From contig NZ_QJJQ01000012.1 in assembly GCF_003201975.1 (NCBI RefSeq), forward strand, positions 62,001 to 126,000: 64,000 nucleotides of DNA, in the 5' to 3' direction. Source of the DNA: Pseudogracilibacillus auburnensis (lineage in GTDB: Bacteria; Bacillota; Bacilli; Bacillales; Amphibacillaceae). The notes under the pieces are model-generated. The model did no database searches. It was given only the letters and a program-made list of their open reading frames with translations, and was not told where the DNA came from. How positions within the stretch are numbered: the stretch's first letter is position 1; each line of letters opens with the position of its first letter. The translations under genes were made by a program, and so were the position numbers. This document shows positions 28,511-36,778 of the stretch, one piece after another.

Positions 28511-30085
28511 CTATATTTTTAATCGATTTCTTAAATTATTGCGTTCATTAATCAACATTTGGAATTTTTGTTCTAGTTTATCTGAAGATTCACTATTTAG
28601 TTTACTAATGATTTCAGTCAATTTAATTTCAACTTTTAGGAGTTCATCTTTAATATAATCATGTTCTGTCTTCCGGTTCCTTTTTCTAAATTCTTTATAA
28701 CTTCCAGTGAACTCGATAACCTTTTGCTGGGAAATTTCAATAATTTTAGTTGCAATATTCTCAACGAAACGGCTATCATGTGAAACAAAGATGACTGTCC
28801 CCTCATAGTTTATTAATAACTTTTCTAATGCCTCAACAGTTTCAATATCTAAATAGTTTGTTGGTTCATCCATCACTAATACATTCATATCACTCAAGAA
28901 CACTTTTGCAAAAGCTACTTTTACCTTTTCTCCACCACTTAATACTTCAATAGACTTAAAAACATCCTCACCAAAAAAATGTAACCGGGCAAGTACTGTA
29001 CGTACAATATCTTCTGGATAAAGTGATGTGGATTTTACATTTTCTAATATAGTTTTCATATTTTCTAAAATGTCAATCTTTTGACTAAAATACCCTATTT
29101 TAACCACTGGTGAAATAGATACTTTTGGTACTCTTAATAAAATCTGTTTCAACAATGTTGTTTTTCCTACCCCATTATTACCTATAATTGCAACCTTTTC
29201 CCCACCTTTTATAACAAATGAAGCATCTCTCCAAAGCACATGATCTTCAAAGTTTACAGATAAGTTTTTAACACGAACTACATTTCGTCCTTTAATTTGC
29301 TCCGTATTCGGCAAATTCATTTTTATTGCTGGCAGTTCTTTTGGTTTTTTAACATTTTCCAATTTTTCTACACGTGTTTCTAAAGCCTTAATGTTTTGAT
29401 GCAATTTCTTTTGTTTAGTCGCATACTCCATTTTATATAAGCGAGATTCAGATGTGCCCATTCGCTTTGAAGGTGGCTTAATCATTTTTTTAGCATTTTG
29501 CTCTTTTAGTTTTGTAGCTCGTTCCAATTGTCGTTTCTTCGTTATAAACTTTTCATATTCGTCTTTTTGTTTTCGCCGGAGTAATTCCTTTTGCTCCACA
29601 TAATTTGTATAGTTACCGATAAATTCCTTAATGTTCCCTTCTTCTATTTCCCAAATTTTTGTGCAAATTTGATCTAAAAAATAACGATTGTGTGAAACAA
29701 GGACAATTGCTCCACGATATCGAATGAAATGTTTCTCAAGTTCTTCTATACTACGGGCATCAAAGTTTGTTGTTGGTTCGTCTGCAAATAAAATTTCTGC
29801 CTTAGTAGCCAATGCTTTGTCAATATAACCCTTTGTTATTTCACCACCACTTTTAAAAGTATCCATCTCTTGCAATTGAGGTAAATAATAGCGGCTTACA
29901 GTTGTCATAACTTCTCCTTTATCTGCTTCGATTTCACCAGACAATATGGACAATATTGTTGTTTTTCCACTTCCATTACGACCAACTACACCAATTCTAT
30001 CCATATTATGAATATATAATTGATCAATATCTAAAAGTTTGCGGTCTTTTATTGTTAATTCAATATTCTTAGCTTCAAGAATCAT
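28511..30085 (-). CDS. vga: ABC-F ribosome protection protein, Vga-like
   Basis: ABC-F proteins of the Vga group bind the ribosome and displace pleuromutilins, lincosamides and streptogramin A. From ATG 30085, after GGGAGGGG, the protein has 524 residues, close to Vga(A) (522). ABC1 has Walker A GRNGSGKTT, the Vga-type degenerate signature KSGGE and Walker B ILFADEPTTNFD. ABC2 has GNNGVGKTT, LSGGEKVKV and VLVMDEPTNYLD. A basic coiled linker of about 80 residues between them is the antibiotic-resistance arm. There are no membrane segments, so it is not an exporter. The frame is open upstream into the leader, but that part is not translated in this reading. Expression is probably controlled by the attenuator at 30188-30474. 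Confidence 0.94.
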   Translation of the reverse strand: MILEAKNIELTIKDRKLLDIDQLYIHNMDRIGVVGRNGSGKTTILSILSGEIEADKGEVMTTVSRYYLPQLQEMDTFKSGGEITKGYIDKALATKAEILFADEPTTNFDARSIEELEKHFIRYRGAIVLVSHNRYFLDQICTKIWEIEEGNIKEFIGNYTNYVEQKELLRRKQKDEYEKFITKKRQLERATKLKEQNAKKMIKPPSKRMGTSESRLYKMEYATKQKKLHQNIKALETRVEKLENVKKPKELPAIKMNLPNTEQIKGRNVVRVKNLSVNFEDHVLWRDASFVIKGGEKVAIIGNNGVGKTTLLKQILLRVPKVSISPVVKIGYFSQKIDILENMKTILENVKSTSLYPEDIVRTVLARLHFFGEDVFKSIEVLSGGEKVKVAFAKVFLSDMNVLVMDEPTNYLDIETVEALEKLLINYEGTVIFVSHDSRFVENIATKIIEISQQKVIEFTGSYKEFRKRNRKTEHDYIKDELLKVEIKLTEIISKLNSESSDKLEQKFQMLINERNNLRNRLKI

Positions 30086-30187
30086 TACTCGAGCCCCTCC
30101 CTTCATACATAACAAATAATGTACTTCATAAACTTTTTTATTAAGGGAAACAATTCTTATACTTACTATCAATCTTTACTTAAGAAA

Positions 30188-30220
30188 ACAAAAAACCTCC
30201 TATCATTTCTGAATAGGAGG
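30188..30220 (-). terminator. Attenuator terminator in the vga leader
   Basis: On the minus strand CCTCCTAT-N9-ATAGGAGG forms an 8-bp stem followed by T6. The 5' arm with its loop (TCCTATTCAGAAA) is complementary to an upstream leader segment at 30301-30314, so an alternative antiterminator can form. It lies about 100 nt before the vga start codon. Confidence 0.88.
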
Positions 30221-30300
30221 CACATAATTAATCGCAAAAAGAAAACACTTAAACAATTAATTTACATATACTTTTTGAATATAATAATGTACATTATTAA

Positions 30301-30462
30301 TCCTATTCAGAAAATCGTTGTTATGATTCGTTGACTTCTGAATAGGAAAGAATACAAAAATATTATTTAATATTTATAGTACATTGATTAAAAAAGTACA
30401 GATTTATCCTATTCAGAAAATCGTATCGTAACTTATCACGAATGTTTTTCTTGTAAATAGGA
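30301..30462 (-). promoter_or_regulatory. Alternating complementary leader segments (vga attenuator)
   Basis: In transcript order: S0 (30462-30446, TCCTATTTACAAGAAAA), S1 (30420-30407, TTTTCTGAATAGGA), S2 (30347-30336, TCCTATTCAGAA), S3 (30314-30301, TTTTCTGAATAGGA), then S4, the 5' arm of the terminator. Each segment can pair with its neighbours. S0:S1 and S2:S3 leave the terminator free. If S0 is covered, S1:S2 and S3:S4 form and the terminator is disrupted. This is the logic of ribosome-mediated attenuation. Confidence 0.8.
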
Positions 30463-30474
30463 TTAATAAATCAT
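30463..30474 (-). CDS. Leader peptide Met-Ile-Tyr of the vga attenuator (putative)
   Basis: ATG ATT TAT TAA follows AAGGGTG at about 10 nt and lies some 30 nt after the predicted transcription start. Its stop codon directly abuts segment S0. A ribosome held on this three-codon ORF by an antibiotic would cover S0 and favour antitermination. Tiny upstream ORFs control other ABC-F genes in Firmicutes. Translation is not proven. Confidence 0.55.
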   Translation of the reverse strand: MIY

Positions 30475-30509
30475 GTACTTGGTTCACCCTTCCGATATTT
30501 AGTAATTTT

Positions 30510-30539
30510 ATTATATGCATAAAAATCAATAAATTTCAA
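30510..30539 (-). promoter_or_regulatory. Promoter of the vga-vgb-vat operon
   Basis: Minus strand: TTGAAA (30539-30534), 18-bp spacer, perfect TATAAT (30515-30510). Transcription would start near 30503, giving a leader of about 420 nt before vga. Confidence 0.78.
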
Positions 30540-30625
30540 GTATTACATCTTCAATTCTTAGAAATATTCTCCCATCTATGCAATATTCTTTTATTGATCT
30601 CATTTAATCAATGGAACCTTTTTAC

Positions 30626-31405
30626 TTATTTTACAATCATCCAATTCGTATCCTTCTCTAAAGTGAGCACATACTGTGAAAACTGCGTTGCTTTTGTCGT
30701 CTCATCCAAATACTTCACCGATACCTAGACATACACCTGATTTCCAGACCGTTGGAATACAGGATTAATTAGCTCTGAAAATAAATAGTCCTTTCCAATT
30801 AGTGGTAAGGCATTATTTTGCACGTAATAAGCAAGTTCCTTATCCGTCGCTGTTGGATAAAATGCAAAAAACGTCTCCAAAAACTCCGTTACTTCTTGAA
30901 TAGTATCAGAATCAACCGTTCCGTTACTTTCAGGTTGTTTTGGCTTATAATCTGATTTATTTGGTAAGCTCCATAAGGTGGGATTTTGTGTAATCACTAA
31001 GTTTCCTGTATTATCTTGATGAATCATGATTCGATAAGTAGAGCGAATCCACTCACTATTTTTATCCTCTGTCACTTTTTGTTCTACCGAATAAACAACC
31101 GCATAGGTATCCTCATTATCCTGCGATATCGACCAAATATTTATATCACTTACACTGGAACTGGTAGGAATATCAGCTCTAACAGTATCAGTATTTAAAG
31201 CTTGCAATTCCTCCGTTAGATAATGGCTTAATTTTTCTTCTCTTCGTTCAATAGACTCTTTATTATTTTGCCATGTATAGTAATCTTTCACAAAGCTTTT
31301 TGTGAAGCTTTCAATTGCACTTGTGTCCACAATTTTTGTTTCAATGACTTCTTTTTCATGAACGGTATGCATTATCATTGCTAATAAATTCTGATATTTG
31401 ATCAT
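30626..31405 (-). pseudogene. Truncated TcpC/ConC-type conjugation protein gene with in-frame stop
   Basis: The frame encodes the two NTF2-like domains of TcpC (Tn916 family) or ConC (ICEBs1 family), a membrane-anchored part of the conjugation channel: SFVKDYYTWQNN, LTEELQALNTD, then EVTEFLETFFAFYPTATDKE and PVFQRSGNQVYV. A TAG follows at about 30726. The same frame then continues with VSVKYLDETTKATQF and TLEKDTNWMIVK to TAA at 30626, so the stop is a nonsense mutation near the natural end. The N-terminal membrane helix is missing: the 5' end is fused to another short frame (MTDVKKAYDQISEFISND, ATG near 31420, GGGAGTG before it). It is a relic of an integrative conjugative element. Confidence 0.82.
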
Positions 31406-31535
31406 ACGCTTTCTTTACATCCGTCATCTGATATCACTCCCCTTTACATTATTGTATATGGGCATGAATCTTCGGTCAATTTAACATAAACAAAAGCCCA
31501 TGCCATATTTGACATGAACTCGTTAAGTATTCATA

Positions 31536-31925
31536 TTATATTTCTTTTGCAATCTCAATCCCTGACTTAAATTTAATTGTTAATTGTCTTTCATGAATCG
31601 TCATTTTCTCAATCAATCGTCTTAGAAGTAGATCATCATACGTTTCAAGTTGCTGCGGTTGCTCTTTTAAAAACTTAATCATTTCTTCAATCGGCTGTCT
31701 GAGTCCTTCACGATTTGCATTTTTCAACATGACTTGTTGCTTCAATTCTCGCAATCGATATATTTCGTCGGCTACATCATCATAATCTTCTTTTGAATTT
31801 GCAAGCCTGAGAAGTTCTATTTGAAGTTCTTCTAACTTTTCATCAATATTAGCTATTGGTTTATCCGCATTTTCATTTAAAACTGTTTCAATATTTTCTA
31901 GTAGTATATTTAAATAATTTTCTTT
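31536..31925 (-). pseudogene. C-terminal remnant of a large serine recombinase
   Basis: Only the last roughly 130 codons remain. They match the C-terminal domain of Tn1549-type large serine recombinases: LENIETVLNENADK, DEKLEELQIELLRLANSK, DYDDVADEIYRLRELKQQ and the end YDDLLLRRLIEKMTIHE-RQLTIKFKSGIEI. The catalytic resolvase domain is absent. Just upstream (about 32005-31910, another frame) a stretch reading VDLTAFRWYVKWIKQSK then FSAKIPPEETK is a further coding relic of unknown origin. Confidence 0.8.
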
Positions 31926-32121
31926 GTTTCCTCTGGCGGAATCTTGGCGGAGAATCTATTCATTTTTGATTGTTTTATCCATTTTACGTACCATCTAAAT
32001 GCAGTCAAATCAACGTTTTCACTTCAAATGCTCTTAGTGAATTACTCCCACTCCATCAAATAGTCTTCTGATATTATTCGAGTCAAATTTCAACTCAATT
32101 CTTCATATTTAGGCAATCAAT

Positions 32122-32255
32122 ATAGACGCACTTTTAATTGAACGTCTTAAAAGTTATGATTCCATATCTCAGATGAATTATAACTAACATACATTTTTCG
32201 CCTTAAATGTTTTGCACTTTACGCTAACATTTAAAAATAGTATAATTAACTCAAC
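32122..32255 (+). repeat. Repeat R2: degenerate leader block with a plus-strand promoter
   Basis: This block resembles 37755-37900. Both have a hairpin around TTTTAATTGAACGTCT and end with TTTACG, a 17-bp spacer and TATAAT followed by TAACTCAAC. The promoter parts are the best conserved. The downstream genes differ or are lost. Confidence 0.65.
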
Positions 32256-32395
32256 TCTAGCTTCTGACCAAGCTAGAAAATAAAAGTTATGTACCCAGCA
32301 TTTTTGTACATAACTAACGGTGCTGTACTAGATAATATATGTGGTCGTACTATAAAAGCATCTTGCGAACCGTAAATGTGCAATTATTCGGAAAC

Positions 32396-32645
32396 AATAT
32401 ATATTATGTAAACTAGAATATTTCCAAGTAAGACAATAACTCCACCTTATATAAATTACTGGTACGGCTCTGTAATAGAATTTATTGTAGGTTGTTACCA
32501 TGAAAAGTTTCAGCAAGCTGTCGATGAATTTTTGTTTTATTTGCGCAGGTTGAGAAAAATTATTCCGATAATACACTTCGATCCTATCCATAGGATCGAA
32601 GTGTATTATCAATTCTTAGTTAACAACAACCGTTCCCTTAAAATG
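32396..32645 (+). repeat. Repeat R1': second copy of the recombinase leader and 5' end
   Basis: It is similar to R1 (25769-26115), with a deletion of about 110 bp in the leader. The coding part reads FQQAVDEFLFYL, then breaks by frameshift. A perfect 18-bp inverted repeat with a 2-bp centre (32570-32587 / 32590-32607) replaces part of the coding sequence. The gene ends as a non-functional fragment. Confidence 0.78.
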
Positions 32646-32776
32646 TGTAGTTGAGTCTTTAACATTTTCTGAACGATTTATTAATTGCTCTAAAACTTCC
32701 TCTTCATTATGAAATATGTGCCATCTTATTTAATTGTTATATAGTGTCCAAAGTTTTAATGTTTCATCACTGTAGA

Positions 32777-34003
32777 TCAATCCAACAAATCTTGATTTTG
32801 CTGACGAATACAAAAAATGATCGGTAAACTGATACAAATAACTAACAAAAGAATTCCCGCATATAATTCAATCATTGGAATTTTTGTCCATTGATACAAT
32901 TCATTCTTTAAATAAAACGCATCTGTAAGCACTCGATTAGCAATGACGATAAAAACAAAGGCAACTGGAATGATTTTCATTAGTAATGACAAATAATGTT
33001 GACTGGTTTGAGAGAGGAATAAGAGAATTCCGCTATAAGCCATCCCAATCAAATAAACTAACCATACAATGTTCACTATCCACTGACTTAATGTCCATTG
33101 ATAAAAAGAATACAGTAACGGTTCTTCGCTATCACTAAAAAATGAATTCAACCCATTCGAGAAGTATTGTGTAAAATCAGTAAAATACAACAAACTTCCA
33201 AAAAACCCCATGACGCAAGTAATCAATAGAAAACTAGCAGTCATACCACTAATAAATTGTGTCCAAAGAATTTTCCGCCCATGACGACTACTCCATTGAA
33301 TTTTTTGTACCCCTAACAAGCGGTCTCTAACGAAAACAGAGGGGATCAATAAAGACAATAGAAAAATTAGCAGAATAAGAATACGTTCAAAATGATGGGC
33401 AACTGTCGAAGTTAAATGGCTCGGCAAAATGTTGCGCCATCCTTCTTCCATAAATAAAGTTTCTGAAAGTCTTTCTCTTTCTTTTTCCGAATAGTGTTCA
33501 TTATTGAGAAACATGTCTGACGAATCAAATTGCTTCATAGAATTATATAATTTTTGTAAGACATCGATTTTATCCACCATTGAATGACCTGTAGCACCTA
33601 TTAAGTCTTGCTCAATAGCATCAAATTGTTTACTGATTTCTTTCTCTTCCTCATTCATCTCGTTGATTGCTATATGCGGGAGATTTTCTTGAGACCATGA
33701 TTCAAATTCAGCATAATTTTCAAGTTGGAGTTGTTTTGCGATAGAGTTTTCCGAGACAATCTTGTCCGCATGTTTGACCAAGGTAGCATATTCCGCTTCA
33801 ATTTCTGCGATTTCTGCATCTTCAAGCGTTTGTCCGAATCGATTTTGCCACTCAGAAGCTTGATCATAAATAGGAATCATACCGCCATTAGGCCAATGTT
33901 TAAGGATAAATCTCATATCTTGATTGTAAAACACAATCGTTATCAAGAGCGCTACAAGAAGTAAAATCGGTTGAAATAATTTTTTTAACTCAAGAGTAAA
34001 CAC
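32777..34003 (-). CDS. ABC transporter permease (second of two)
   Basis: This 408-residue protein has one membrane helix at residues 10-28, a hydrophilic and probably extracytoplasmic region to about residue 205, then five or six more helices. That is the layout of ABC-2-type permeases with a large first loop. GTG 34003 follows GGAGGT at 8 nt. It is the last gene of a five-gene operon headed by an ECF-type sigma factor, and one base pair separates it from the preceding permease gene. The two permeases probably form a heterodimer with the ATPase. Export of, or immunity to, a peptide or cell-envelope compound is possible; the substrate is unknown. Confidence 0.75.
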   Translation of the reverse strand: MFTLELKKLFQPILLLVALLITIVFYNQDMRFILKHWPNGGMIPIYDQASEWQNRFGQTLEDAEIAEIEAEYATLVKHADKIVSENSIAKQLQLENYAEFESWSQENLPHIAINEMNEEEKEISKQFDAIEQDLIGATGHSMVDKIDVLQKLYNSMKQFDSSDMFLNNEHYSEKERERLSETLFMEEGWRNILPSHLTSTVAHHFERILILLIFLLSLLIPSVFVRDRLLGVQKIQWSSRHGRKILWTQFISGMTASFLLITCVMGFFGSLLYFTDFTQYFSNGLNSFFSDSEEPLLYSFYQWTLSQWIVNIVWLVYLIGMAYSGILLFLSQTSQHYLSLLMKIIPVAFVFIVIANRVLTDAFYLKNELYQWTKIPMIELYAGILLLVICISLPIIFCIRQQNQDLLD

Positions 34004-34004
34004 T

Positions 34005-35156
34005 TTATTTTACCTCCTTTGTGGTATAGAATTTACTTGTTAAAATACCGCCAATACCTAAGAGAAATAAGTTGACAACCATTGCAATGGATTCTTGCCA
34101 CGGAATGGTTGCATAAGGTCCCATTTCTGTAAACCAATAGCCCTGTACTTTCCACAAGGAGATTGGATGCCACATCAATAGGGAATGCATATTCCACCAA
34201 CCCATTTGATTAATAATTTGTTCGAGTCCCAGTAAGACAACATATATGACAACGAAGACAATAAATCCGCGAAATAATTGATCTGTCCATAAGCCTACAA
34301 GAAAATTAAACCCATGACAGAGGGTAATTAATAAGCCGCCTAATACAATGGATAGAATCGTATAGTTTAACAATGTCATTGGTTGCCAAGGTATAAAGGG
34401 AATCTCCAGCAATTGAGGAAAATAAACATTTACATGAAATTGTGTCGACATACTTGTTTGCCATAACGTTCCAATAGGATTCATATAATTAAAAATGCCA
34501 AACGTTAACATGACCATCGTTGCATAAAAAAGAATTGTGAGTATGAAGCTCGCTACATATTTACTCACTTGTGTTTTCCGTCCTGTTTTTGAGGTCATCA
34601 CTAAGACATCTGTTTTCGTTAATCTCTCAGAAGTACTTCCATACAAACCTAGCAATAAAGCAAAGATTAAACTTTCTCCTAAAATGACATGAAATAATCG
34701 ATTTCTTATAAAGGTGAAGACGCTCATTGTTTCTCCCGCGGCTCCCACATCCAATGCAGCTTGTTCTTCTGCTAATTCATGGACAACGGGAGTCAATTTT
34801 TCGTATTTTCTCTTCATTTTTTCAGCGACTGAACCTTGAATTTGAAAAAAATCAATCATCTCTTGACCCAACGCTTCTGTTGAGTAATGTTGAAAAACAT
34901 TCTTTAGTTCAGCAGTTTCAGTCAATAATCGCTGCTGTTTCTTACTAGAAGGTTGATTAGATAGTTTTTCACCAAATTCAGATGTAATTATAGTCCCAGT
35001 TTTTACTCTTGTTTCTTGAATATAATTTAAATAAGAATGATCCAATCCTGCTGTGGCAATATAGATTGTATTTAACAATAAACTTGCGATAAAAAACAAG
35101 TAAATCATTGGCTGTTCAAATAGTTTACGAATTTCAAAAGCGATAATTCGTAGCAT
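34005..35156 (-). CDS. ABC transporter permease (first of two)
   Basis: This protein of about 383 residues has the same plan as the following permease: a helix near residues 15-33, a hydrophilic loop of about 120 residues, then helices at about 150, 200, 255, 300 and 360. ATG 35156 (MLRIIAFEIRKLFEQ) follows GATGAGGTGG and is preferred to the longer form at 35171; it overlaps the end of the ATPase gene by 23 bp. The overlaps show a coupled operon. Confidence 0.75.
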   Translation of the reverse strand: MLRIIAFEIRKLFEQPMIYLFFIASLLLNTIYIATAGLDHSYLNYIQETRVKTGTIITSEFGEKLSNQPSSKKQQRLLTETAELKNVFQHYSTEALGQEMIDFFQIQGSVAEKMKRKYEKLTPVVHELAEEQAALDVGAAGETMSVFTFIRNRLFHVILGESLIFALLLGLYGSTSERLTKTDVLVMTSKTGRKTQVSKYVASFILTILFYATMVMLTFGIFNYMNPIGTLWQTSMSTQFHVNVYFPQLLEIPFIPWQPMTLLNYTILSIVLGGLLITLCHGFNFLVGLWTDQLFRGFIVFVVIYVVLLGLEQIINQMGWWNMHSLLMWHPISLWKVQGYWFTEMGPYATIPWQESIAMVVNLFLLGIGGILTSKFYTTKEVK

Positions 35157-36009
35157 CTGTAGCCACCTCATCTCGATAAATATACAGAAATGCGTCTTCT
35201 AAACTTGGGCGTACTTCTACCCCTTCCTTTGGGACAAATGGACTTGCAATTCTTAGCAAATGACCTTCATCGCTTTCTCTTTCACTTAATAGCAATTGCT
35301 CTTTCGTTAATTGATAAGTAGTAGGAACTTCAAATATTTTCCCTTGTACCGATTGAGTAATTTGAGAAGACGTTTCGCAGCAGTATAGTCGATGATTTTT
35401 AATCATAACGATTTGTTTAGCGATCGTCTCAACATCCGAAACAATATGTGTAGATAAAATGACAATTCTGTCTTGAGCAAGACGATGAATCAAATTACGA
35501 AAACGAACACGTTCTTTTGGGTCTAGGCCTGCTGTCGGTTCATCCAAAATGAGTAACTTCGGATTATTTAACATCGCTTGAGCAATTCCTACCCGTTGGA
35601 TCATTCCCCCTGAAAAACGTTTCATTTTCTTGTTTTTTACATCAGAGAGTGCAACAAGTTCCAACAGTTCATCAATCTTTTTTTTCGCCTCTTTCTTATT
35701 CATTTTTTGTAATGCTGCGATATATAATAGAAATTTTGTAGGAGTGTAATTGCCATAATAACCAAAATCTTGTGGCAAATAACCTAATATTCCACGATAA
35801 TCGGCTCCCAGCTCTTTAATTGCTTGACCGTTCCATAATATTTCACCGAAAGTAGGGAATAAAAGTGTTGTAATCATTTTTAATAATGTCGTTTTTCCTG
35901 CGCCATTTGGAGACAGTAATCCATAAACACCATTTTCAAAAGTTAAAGAGATATCTTCCAAAACTGGATTGGACTGAAATTTTTTACTGACACGGTTAAG
36001 CACTAACAT
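35134..36009 (-). CDS. ABC transporter ATP-binding protein
   Basis: This 291-residue ATPase has Walker A SPNGAGKTTLLK (Ser in place of the usual Gly at its first position), signature FSGGMIQRVGIAQAM, Walker B LLILDEPTAGLDP and the switch His in STHIVSD. The C-terminal 70 residues form the extra domain common in ABC-2 drug or lantibiotic exporters. ATG 36009 overlaps the end of the membrane-protein gene by 14 bp. It should energise the two permeases encoded downstream. Confidence 0.88.
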   Translation of the reverse strand: MLVLNRVSKKFQSNPVLEDISLTFENGVYGLLSPNGAGKTTLLKMITTLLFPTFGEILWNGQAIKELGADYRGILGYLPQDFGYYGNYTPTKFLLYIAALQKMNKKEAKKKIDELLELVALSDVKNKKMKRFSGGMIQRVGIAQAMLNNPKLLILDEPTAGLDPKERVRFRNLIHRLAQDRIVILSTHIVSDVETIAKQIVMIKNHRLYCCETSSQITQSVQGKIFEVPTTYQLTKEQLLLSERESDEGHLLRIASPFVPKEGVEVRPSLEDAFLYIYRDEVATDATNYRF

Positions 36010-36778
36010 AGTAAATCGTTCCTTCCTTTTTCATAAAGTAGTTGTGACGCAATAAATAGATAAATAAAAGTAGTAATCCAAAAACAATCACTGTGACAAT
36101 CGAAACCGGTACATACAATAAAAACTGAGCGATCCCTTCTTGTTTCCAAACAAGCAGAACTCCTACTGCACCCCAAATAATTGGCGTTATCCAATGACTG
36201 CAACGCATCGGCATTCTATATTCTAAAAGGAGTTGAATATTCGCAAATAAAAACAAGGAAGAAAACGACAGACTAAACAATCTCATCAACGAAAGTTCTT
36301 GACCAAGTAATTGCCAAATAAGGACATTACTCCCCACAGAAACAACCAAAGAAATCCCACTAAACGCCAACATACGTAAAATGAGTAGTTCCTTCAAAGA
36401 AACTCGTAGTGTCATTTTTAGTTCGAAGGTTCCTAACAGTCTTTCTTTCCAAATCCCAAGAAAATACAAAAGTGCATAGCAAAGAGGCGATACCATAAAA
36501 ACAGTAAAATAAATTTCATCGCGGTGATTATTTCCAAGTAAATGATGTAAATCGGGAAAATACAATATCCCTACTCCTACCAACAAAAGGCCAACAATAA
36601 ATAAAATGTCTCCCATTCCCCAAAAAAGATAACGGAAACCAACTTCTTGAAAATAAGAACGAAGAAATGCTCTAAATGTTACAGGCTGAAGATTGACTTC
36701 TTTTAAAATAAAAGCAATGCTATCTTCCTTTTCATTCTGTGTCAAAAGGATATTCTTTCTCTCTTTATTCATGTTCAC
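35996..36778 (-). CDS. Six-helix membrane protein, possible sigma regulator or transporter subunit
   Basis: This 260-residue protein has a cytoplasmic N-terminus of about 45 residues followed by six predicted membrane helices (about 50-72, 85-108, 135-155, 160-180, 195-212, 220-243). No known motif is recognised. It overlaps the sigma-factor gene by 14 bp and the ATPase gene by 14 bp. The gene after an ECF sigma factor is often its anti-sigma factor, so that role is possible, but there is no visible zinc-anti-sigma motif. It could equally be a third membrane subunit of the transporter. GTG 36778 and ATG 36772 are both usable. Confidence 0.6.
   Translation of the reverse strand: MNMNKERKNILLTQNEKEDSIAFILKEVNLQPVTFRAFLRSYFQEVGFRYLFWGMGDILFIVGLLLVGVGILYFPDLHHLLGNNHRDEIYFTVFMVSPLCYALLYFLGIWKERLLGTFELKMTLRVSLKELLILRMLAFSGISLVVSVGSNVLIWQLLGQELSLMRLFSLSFSSLFLFANIQLLLEYRMPMRCSHWITPIIWGAVGVLLVWKQEGIAQFLLYVPVSIVTVIVFGLLLLFIYLLRHNYFMKKEGTIYYVSA

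Larger units (their letters stand above)
31926..32776. other. Gene-poor mosaic of repeat fragments
   Basis: The stretch holds repeat R2, small hairpins (CTAGCTT/AAGCTAG and AGTTATGTAC/GTACATAACT at 32268-32321), repeat R1' with a recombinase gene fragment, and a minus-strand stretch at about 32633-32715 reading RWHIFHNEEEVLEQLINRSE, possibly the end of a lost gene. No intact gene is visible. Confidence 0.55.
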
